This document shows positions 56,961 to 64,000 of a stretch of 64,000 bases of DNA, one piece after another. The stretch is from Doryteuthis pealeii (taxonomy: Eukaryota; Mollusca; Cephalopoda; Myopsida; Loliginidae), in NCBI GenBank assembly GCA_023376005.1, contig CM042145.1, forward strand, positions 19,417,312-19,481,311, in the 5' to 3' direction. The notes under the pieces were generated by a model that ran no database searches, was not told the origin of the DNA, and was given only the letters and a program-made list of their open reading frames with translations. Position 1 is the first letter of the stretch, and each line of letters starts with the position of its first letter. The position numbers and the translations under genes were made by a program.

Positions 56961-57424
56961 CTAATTATGTTTAATATCACATTTAAACAAATGCTATCGT
57001 TTTGTGCAGATTAGGAAAATGAATGTGACTTCCGGACGGGTGGAATGAGGTGGTATAGGACGTTAAGAGTTAAATATCTCCAGCTAAATTTCCATTATCC
57101 CTAGTGAGAATCATATTACCCATAATTGAGTACACTAATAATAATTTTTATAAAAAATAAATTTTCTAAATCAAAGCTATCAGCTTTTATTATTTCTAGT
57201 GGAACATTATACAATTATAATTATAATTACTAGTAGAAAAAAACGCCCTCTGGGTGGTGTAAAAATTAATTTTCAAAAGATATTGTCTGATGGGGGGTGG
57301 GAGTTAAAAATTCAATGTTTGAGGGTGTGTATAATAAGTAAGTAAAATCATCAAATTCATTAAAGGAGTAAAAAAAAGAAAAAATTGAAATTGAAACTTA
57401 GTTCTGTCGTCTTCAAATAAAATG

Positions 57425-57505
57425 TTGCATGCATCAATTAATTATTAATTAGTTGAATATTAATTATTAATTAGTTGAATATTAATTATTAATTAGTTGA
57501 ATATT
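57425..57505. repeat. AT-rich tandem repeat of about 24 bp
   Basis: TTAATTATTAATTAGTTGAA repeats three times. Confidence 0.85.
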
Positions 57506-57631
57506 TAACACATAAATTTTACACAAAATCATTGGTATTTATTTATTTGTAAACTTTTTAGTTCAACTCTTGTTACTGAAAAAAAGGACGAGAGTAAAAT
57601 ATAATTTTAAAAACTGATTACAAGGTTGTTC

Positions 57632-57835
57632 GGACCATATGACCTTTAGGCACCCCTTTTTGATCTCGATTCAGAAGGACATGTTTTTCATTTACACCGT
57701 CAATATCTGGTTGTTTTTAACAGACGATTTTTAGAGTTTTTTTAAATTATAAAACTAACCCCTAACCCCTAACAAATAAAAAACATGTCCTTCTGAATCG
57801 AGATCAAAAAGGGGTGCCTAAAGGTCATATGGTCC
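57632..57835. mobile_element. MITE with 55-bp perfect arms
   Basis: GGACCATATGACCTTTAGGC... and its inverse at 57782-57835; CCCCTAACCCCTAAC inside near 57760. Confidence 0.85.
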
Positions 57836-57853
57836 GGTTGTTCTTTCTTCTAT

Positions 57854-58412
57854 GGGTAATTTATGAGGAAGTGCATCCTGGTCTCCTGCCTCAGAAATTG
57901 CTACCCGGTGACTATTAAAATAACATCCCCAGCTATGTCGTCTCAGATTTGATTTTATTCATGTTTGTTTAATGTCTTGTTTTTAGTTTAAATAAACAAG
58001 AATTACGACAAAAAAGAAGCAACACCCCACAAATACATTTACTTGTCGAAAATATCTATCTATCTATCTCCATTTGTTCATATCTATCTATATTATTTTG
58101 TTTATCTATCTATCTCGGTCTATTCCAAACTATATATCCATCTTCATATCTAAACAAGAATTACAACAAATTACGATAAATAAACAAGAATTACAACAAA
58201 TTCTATAAATGAACAAGAATTATGACAAATTACGATAAATAAATAAGAACTACACCAAAAAAGAGAAGCCTCCCCTCGAAAATACATTTAACACCCTAAG
58301 TTGGTTGTTTTCTTTCAAGTAACACCGACATAGCTGGGGACGTTATTTTAATAGTCACCGGGTAGCAATTTCTGAGGCAGGAGACCGGGACGCACTTCCT
58401 CATAAATTACCC
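57854..58412. mobile_element. MITE/foldback with about 85-bp arms
   Basis: GGGTAATTTATGAGGAAGTGC and its inverse at 58328-58412. Internal AAACAAGAATTACGACAAA and TATC repeats. Confidence 0.85.
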
Positions 58413-58584
58413 TTCTATGTATTGATGATTTTGGGTAATGTAACATAAGTAGTGATGTAGTTTCGGTTACAGACAAACAGAGACCGAATCGCCATTATTA
58501 ATAGATATGAAATCAGATATTATTAGCTATTATCTATTACCAGAAGCTGCGGTATTGCTTTGGATGATTCAATAGAGTATATGG

Positions 58585-58800
58585 GATAGCAAGAGGTTTT
58601 GTGTTTTAAGGTTTAAAACGTAGTTGTGGTTATTCTTTGTGTGTGTTCTTTGGGTTAGCTTTTAACCCCATCTTATTTGGTAATCACGCTGAAAAGGAAG
58701 GAATTCAAGGAAAGAAAGGAAAGAGACAAAGAAAAGAAGTGGTTTTATGACTTTGGCTTTATTCACTGGTCATAGCCACTACACAGCAAGGGAATATCAG
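58585..58800. repeat. Dispersed repeat, family F
   Basis: Homologous to 30225-30440. Confidence 0.6.
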
Positions 58801-58984
58801 CCAGTTTGATTATAACCAGGGCCAGTGTGTACTACCCTCGAAACACCCTAGCAATGGGTGAAAGCCTGCCAGGGAGACCTGGAAGGGTGGGTTTCATATA
58901 TTTTCTATGACTACTGACATGTAGTAAAGTGGAGTTGCTGTATCATATATATATATATTTACAAACCCCTCCACACAAGTAGGA

Positions 58985-59247
58985 TATGATACAAGGTCAA
59001 TTTCTTAAGCGGAGTTTAATAGGTTTGAATTCAGAGTTTTCCTTCTCCTAGACTGTTTGCCTAACCAAGGTTAAAGAGCCCTGTCTGCCCTATTATTTAC
59101 CCAGAGCTGGAGAGAGAATAGTTGAATTCATATTCTTTCCCAAAAATACTAATGTTGTGTGAAATGCAAACAGCCTCATCCAGGATTTGAACTAGTCTCA
59201 ACATGTCCATTTCCTATGACAGTAACCATTACACGATGCGCCTCCAT
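58985..59247 (-). mobile_element. SINE family B
   Basis: Full minus copy; head CGCATCGTGTAATGGTTAC at the right end. Confidence 0.75.
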
Positions 59248-59249
59248 CT

Positions 59250-59713
59250 ATCTATCTATACATATATAAAGGGCAGTTGTGTGTATGTATGTCCAGATGA
59301 AATCTATCTATTCTATACATATATAAAGGGCAGTTGTGTGTATGTATGTCCAGATGAAATCTATCAATTCTATACATATATAAAGGGCAGTTGTGTGTAT
59401 GTATGAAATCTATCTATTCTATACATATATAAAGGGCAGTTGTGTGTATGTATGTCCAGATGAAATCTATCTATTCTATACATATATAAAGGGCAGTTGT
59501 GTGTATGTATGTCCAGATGAAATCTATCTATTCTATACATATATAAAGGGCAGTTGTGTGTATGTATGTCCAGATGAAATCTATCTATTCTATACATATA
59601 TAAAGGGCATGATATATAAGGGCAGTTGTGTGTATGTATGTATGAAATCTATCTATTCTATACATATATAAAGGGCAGTTGTGTGTATGTATGTCCAGAT
59701 GAAATCTATCTAT
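59250..59713 (+). repeat. Tandem array of 57-bp Helitron 5' ends
   Basis: TCTATACATATATAAAGGGC then AGTTGTGTGTATGTATG recurs about eight times at about 57 bp, with two shortened units (near 59400 and 59610). The unit is the first 57 bases of the element that follows. Repeated reading frames are artefacts. Confidence 0.9.
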
Positions 59714-60114
59714 TCTATACATATATAAAGGGCAGTTGTGTGTATATGTATGTCCGGAGGAAACTTCGAAAATAAAACAATTAACGACAAAGTAAATATA
59801 TATACACATTAAATATCACCAGGGCTTGGTTTTTGAGCAAAAATAATAGAGATTTAAATTATATTCGTGAAGATAATTAAAAAATAAAATTTGAATGATA
59901 ACAGCATGGAATTTTTTTCCATTTAATATTTTAGATAGTAGACATTAACATTTCTTTTCAGAGTAGCTGGATCAATGCAAGGTCTATTTTTTTTACATAG
60001 GGATTTAAATGGGGCATCCCACGAGGATTCAACTCACGATCCACTAATAATGGATCTGCGGACTAACTTAAAGAAATCCCCTCTATCCAAGCGACACCGG
60101 GTAGTCGCTGCTAG
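59714..60114 (+). mobile_element. Non-autonomous Helitron, family E
   Basis: Begins TCTATACATATATAAAGGGC; ends hairpin CTATCC...GGGTAG, spacer, CTAG|T at 60111-60114. Contains the tRNA-like GGGGCATCCCACGAGG at 60012. Confidence 0.75.
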
Positions 60115-60412
60115 TATATATATAAAGGGCAGTTGGTGTCTATGTATGTCTGAATGAAACTATGAAAATAAAACAATTAAGGACAAAGTAAATATATATA
60201 CACAATAAATATCACTGGTTCCTACTTTTTGTTAAAAAATTATGAAGATTGGATTTATATTCAAAGATATTTAAAAATTAAAATATACATCGAAATAGCA
60301 TTGAAATTCTACTTAAAAATTGTCCAGCAGTTGTAAATCTCAAAAGTAAACAAATCAATACACCTGGTTTCTCTTACTTTCTACCCAGGTTATGCTGAGT
60401 AGCTGCTTCTAG
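60115..60412 (+). mobile_element. Non-autonomous Helitron, family E, head-to-tail copy
   Basis: Starts TATATATATAAAGGGCAGTTG (broken here) directly after the previous CTAG; ends CTACCC...GAGTAG, CTAG|T at 60409-60412. Confidence 0.65.
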
Positions 60413-61505
60413 TCATATATGGAAGGAGGTATAGATGCGGTGTCGGCGCTTGAGACCTTAGCACCGGCCCTGATAATAACAGTAACCTATTAGCAAATAT
60501 AGTAATAAAATCTAAGGCCTACAGGGTGTGGATAGAGGTATATACACTAGGTGCCGTTATAGTATGTGGCCTACCTTTTTGATTCTGTTATAGTATATGG
60601 CCTACCTGGTTTGAATGTGTCCTACCTCAGTAAGAGTATATTTATAGATATAAGTAGTAGGCAATTTATTGAAACTAATTATTTTTCACATATATTCAAT
60701 TTCAAGAAATGCAATTCAGTTATAAGCTGTATATAGTAATTAAGAATAATTGAAAAATAATTTATCCATAATTTACATGAATCAGAGATCTATTTAATTC
60801 TAAAATATTCTAAAATTCTGAAATAGGGTTAGGGTTAGGTTTAGAATTAGGGTTAGGGTTAGCAGTTATTATTATAACCTTATAATATGCTTTTTATGGT
60901 AGGCCGTATACTATGAGAGAGGCATGATTTTGTGGCCACATTCAAAAGGTAGGCCACATAATATAATGGTACTGTAGCGTTGGTTTTGTATTTGTCTGGT
61001 GGAGTTGTCTGCCCGATTTAGTTTGCTGGTGCCCGCTAGGGTGCTATAGTATTTAAACGCCGGGTTCAAACCCTTTCGGCCTCTTTTCCTGTTTCAGCAA
61101 CTACGAGCCACATGGGGTAGATTTTATCTAACCCCTCTCGTTGGGGCTCCGCCCCCTTACATTACTGTAAGTTCTTCACAGCATGGACTATCCCTAGTCT
61201 CATGTCTGTACTCTTATATGTATATCTTGTACCATTCATGAATGTGTCTTCATCTTTACTTATGTACTCTTTGTTTATGTACCCTTTTACTATGTACGTT
61301 GTATCTCTTCATATCCATGTGCTGTATTATATTAAATGTTTTGTCTGTTAACCTTCGTCGGAGTTTTGTGTATATCAAAGTATGTATAACTTTGAACCCA
61401 CGTTACAGTACCATACACTGTATACTTTTCATGGAAATAAATAAATCTAGAATGAACTGGTTTCTCTTCGTCTCTACCCAGGTGATGCTGAGTAGCTGCT
61501 TCTAG
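60413..61505. repeat. Partly duplicated interval with a second Helitron E 3' end
   Basis: CATATATGGAGGGAGG... GAGACCTTAGCACCGGCCC occurs at 60415 and 61507. Another CTACCCAGG...GAGTAG-CTAG end is at 61474-61505. Telomere-like GGGTTAGGGTTAGG lies at 60826-60863. A B-box-like GGGTTCAAACCC lies at 61061. No gene recognised. Confidence 0.5.
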
Positions 61506-62720
61506 TCATATATGGAGGGAGGCATAGATTGAGACCTTAGCACCGGCCCTGATAATAACAGCAACCTATTAGCAAATATAATAATAAAATCCAAGGCCTA
61601 CAGGGTGTGGATGGAGATATATGCACTTTGTGTTTTTCATGGAAATAAATAAATCTCGAATGAACTGTTTGCACTAAGAGATGGGAATTTTCTTGTACTT
61701 TAAAGAAAAGAAATATTTATTCTTCTTTTTAGGTATTCTAAAGATATAAAGAAATTCTCCTGACCACGCACTGTACACAATTATAATGTTTTATTGATAA
61801 GGTGTAAATATCACAAAGCTCTTTGACGTCAGGAGTGTCCGTTAAATATTTTTGTGGGTGGAGAGTGATTGCATTTTTGAATCGCCCACTAATATTTATC
61901 AGATGAATAAACGTGTTTGCACAGAAAATATGGAAGGTAATAAGTTTTTTCAAACATCATGACATACAAAATTAGACAAGAGATGAATTATATCAGCTCT
62001 GATAAAAGTCTCTTTGTTATATCCATAGTATCCCGATAGATAATCATTTCCATCTTTTATTTACAACCACTATATTTATATTGATAATTAAATAGATTTA
62101 AATCTATTTAAATTCATTTATGTGTTTCATTTAAATTTTTCATTTAAATTCATTTTTCATTTTTTTTAAATTTAATTTTAAAAAATTTTTTATTTTAAAA
62201 TTTTAAAATTTTTAAATTTTTTAAATTTTTTATTTTTTTTTTTTTTTTTAATAAATTTTTTAATTTTTAATTTTTATTATATTCTATATTATATATGAAT
62301 ATTTATATTATTTTATTTTTATTATTTATATATTATATTTTTATTTTTTTTATTTTTTATTTTTTTATTTTTTATTTTTTATTTTTTTAAATTTAATTTT
62401 TTTTCATTTAAATTTTTTCATTTTTTTTCATTTAAATTCATTTATTAAAAATAATTACTATATTTATATTGGTAATTAAATCGATTTAAATCCACTATCA
62501 TATAAAGAACAGATTCAATGCTATCAAACCACACATTGTAAAAAAATGTAGAGAATTTACATAAGATTTATTTTAGTTTAAAATAATTCCTCTGAATACC
62601 ATATTGTTTAAATATTACACCTGGCAAAAATGATGAAATTAGCACACATATGATATTGATTTTAACAGCATGTCAACCAGTCTAGGGTTATTTCATGCCT
62701 ATGAAATATCACAAGCAAGT
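61506..62720. other. AT-rich interval without recognised gene
   Basis: Positions 62130-62460 are almost pure A/T (ATTTAAATTT-like runs). Confidence 0.5.
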
Positions 62721-63115
62721 GTATGGTAGCAAAAGGAAAACGGACGAAAAAATTAGATTAATTTTCGTTTATGTAAAAATAAACAAAATACTGGAAATGT
62801 TGAGAAGATAAGTCCTTCTTCGCTTGGTAACATGAGGGCAGGTGTGGGGTTGAAAGTCTGTTTCTTCATCGGCTGATTCGGGTGTGGGTTGAAAGTCTGT
62901 TCTTGGCCAAGGTCTTGGTTGTGATGTGGAGATGTGATGTGGGTCAGAGGTTCAGTAGTCCCTTGATCTTGCCTGAAGGAGTGATGCTGTGTACCAACAC
63001 CGGTCGTCAACTGACTTATTGACTTTAAGTCAGTTGCTTTTATATTTATCAAGTAGGCTCAAGAATTGACCACCCCTCCCCTATTCCCGACCTCCTAATT
63101 CACCAGTATGAAAAT
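62721..63115. other. Interval without recognised gene
   Basis: The minus frame 63052-62753 (99 residues, His/Gln/Pro-rich, with internal repeats TFNPHPNQP and TFNPTPA) has no known domain. Confidence 0.3.
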
Positions 63116-63146
63116 GTTCAGCGTTGAAGCAAGAACTCAATCCAAC

Positions 63147-63189
63147 GTCCTGAAGAAGGTCTAACAGACCGAAACGTTATAACGTTGAC
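63147..63189 (+). ncRNA. Hammerhead-like ribozyme fold, one extra base before helix II
   Basis: Helix I GUC (63147-63149) pairs with GAC (63187-63189). CUGAAGA is at 63150-63156, with an extra A at 63157. Helix II is GGUCU-AAC-AGACC (63158-63170), then GAA. Helix III ACGUU-AU-AACGU is at 63174-63185, and U63186 is the NUH residue. The helix II hairpin closely matches that of 51727-51768. Confidence 0.5.
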
Positions 63190-63539
63190 ATCACTACCCA
63201 CAATAAACATCCATTTTGTATAACATCCCATATTTGTCTACCTTTCTCCACATAGTCTCAAATATATATATATTGAAATATACAAGGGAGAGTAAAAAAT
63301 TATCTGCACTTTCACCATAACATATCTATTTATTAATTCACTTGTTCCTTAATCTTCCAACTGATATCATCTTGCAACACCCTCTGGTTAATTTGAGACC
63401 ATCAAAATCGTCAAAGATGAAATGTACTAACGTAAATCTTGATTATCTGATGTTGCTTATCCGCTGATTTCTTATTTCTTATAAGTATCGTCACCTCAGC
63501 TAAATAATGAACCATTCCATTTTTATTATAAAGAAATAA

Positions 63540-63568
63540 AGTGAAAGAAAGAAAGAAAGAAAGAAAGT
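63540..63568. repeat. (GAAA)n microsatellite
   Basis: About six GAAA units. Confidence 0.85.
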
Positions 63569-63854
63569 AAGGGAAAGATAGAGAGGGGTGATCATGTGGA
63601 AGCAATAACGCTAATATTTTTCAATCAAACATAATGAAATGATGAAAAGAAGGAAAGAAAGAAAAAAGAGTGAGAGAGAGTTAAATCAAGATTTTATACT
63701 TTTTTATATATTGAACTCTTTCGCAATAGCTCTTTTAGTAAACATATCAAATGTTGTAATAATTAAATTATCATAATGTGGTATATCTACAGGTCCTGAT
63801 AGTCTTTATTATTGTCACAATGTGTTCCGCACATGATAATCTATGTGTATGTGT

Positions 63855-64000
63855 TTAGCATGTTCTCCATTCTCTGTGAGAGGTGCCTTCGCTGGCTTGG
63901 ACATGTCAGGAGAATGGAAAATGGCTGCATCCCAAAAGATCTTTTGTACGGCAAATTAGTAAAAGGCTCCGATCGGTTGGTAGACCATGCCTATGATTTA
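63855..64000 (+). mobile_element. LINE carboxyl-terminal fragment at window edge
   Basis: The plus frame reads CERCLRWLGHVRRMENGC, then IPKDLLYGKLVKGSDR. The RWLGHVxRM...IPK.LLYGEL block is the C-terminal signature of a common invertebrate LINE lineage. It continues past 64000. Confidence 0.75.

Larger units (their letters stand above)
57230..58505 (-). mobile_element. Helitron family D containing two nested foldback elements
   Basis: Begins A|TCTATTAATAATGGCG at 58505; ends with a CCACCCAGAGGGCG-type hairpin then CTAG|T at 57230. Homologous ends to 38921-39321; expanded to 1276 bp by nested elements. Confidence 0.65.

Noticed and set aside
59203..59809. Repeat protein with 19-residue units
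   Set aside because: The unit is the 57-bp Helitron end, open by chance because 57 is divisible by three; it is open on both strands.

Overview
This is a repeat-dense eukaryotic (metazoan) window. It has spliced exons with GT/AG junctions, long microsatellites, tRNA-derived SINEs, several LINE tails, non-autonomous Helitrons, foldback/MITE elements, satellites and a 100-base assembly gap. An aquatic invertebrate, possibly a mollusc, is my best guess, but nothing here proves the phylum.

Only two protein-coding loci are well supported. Positions 1178-5767 (minus) carry four exons of an inosine/uridine-preferring nucleoside hydrolase; the exon phases join exactly, and both gene ends are missing. 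Positions 13889-14262 and 17024-17397 (minus) are two near-identical first exons of FLYWCH zinc-finger proteins, a tandem duplication about 3.1 kb apart. Other coding similarity is debris: RTE-like, Jockey/CR1-like, R2/pol-like and RNase-H-type LINE carboxyl ends, and a broken Ty3/gypsy protease segment.

Layout: 0-6 kb, hydrolase gene with Helitrons, a SINE and a foldback element in its introns. 5.9-7.6 kb, LINE tails. 8-20 kb, AT-rich DNA with terminal-repeat elements and the FLYWCH pair. 20-30 kb, SINEs, a 50-bp minisatellite and purine tracts. 30-37 kb, LINE debris and tandem arrays of about 119 and 223 bp. 37-46 kb, a hammerhead-like insertion, RTE debris, a gypsy fragment and MITEs. 46-49 kb, a tandem array of SINE modules, a GAA tract and the gap. 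49-51.3 kb, an 89-bp satellite in two orientations. 51.3-54.7 kb, a SINE with a hammerhead, a long TA tract and LINE tails. 55-64 kb, SINEs, a GC-rich insertion with an empty site, nested Helitron/MITEs, an array of Helitron 5' ends and an LINE tail at the edge.

The most interesting signal is a set of self-cleaving-ribozyme structures inside short retroelements. A complete canonical hammerhead (three helices, CUGAUGA and GAAA boxes, an NUH cleavage site) lies on the minus strand at 51727-51768, directly behind a tRNA-like promoter head. At 37459-37507 (inside a 188-bp insertion with a 12-nt target duplication) and 63147-63189 there are three-helix hammerhead-like folds with one extra nucleotide before helix II. 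A tRNA-headed SINE family spread through the window, and a tandem array of its modules at 46.9-47.5 kb, carry a decayed form of the same core. Together they suggest a lineage of SINE/retrozyme-like elements with hammerhead modules.
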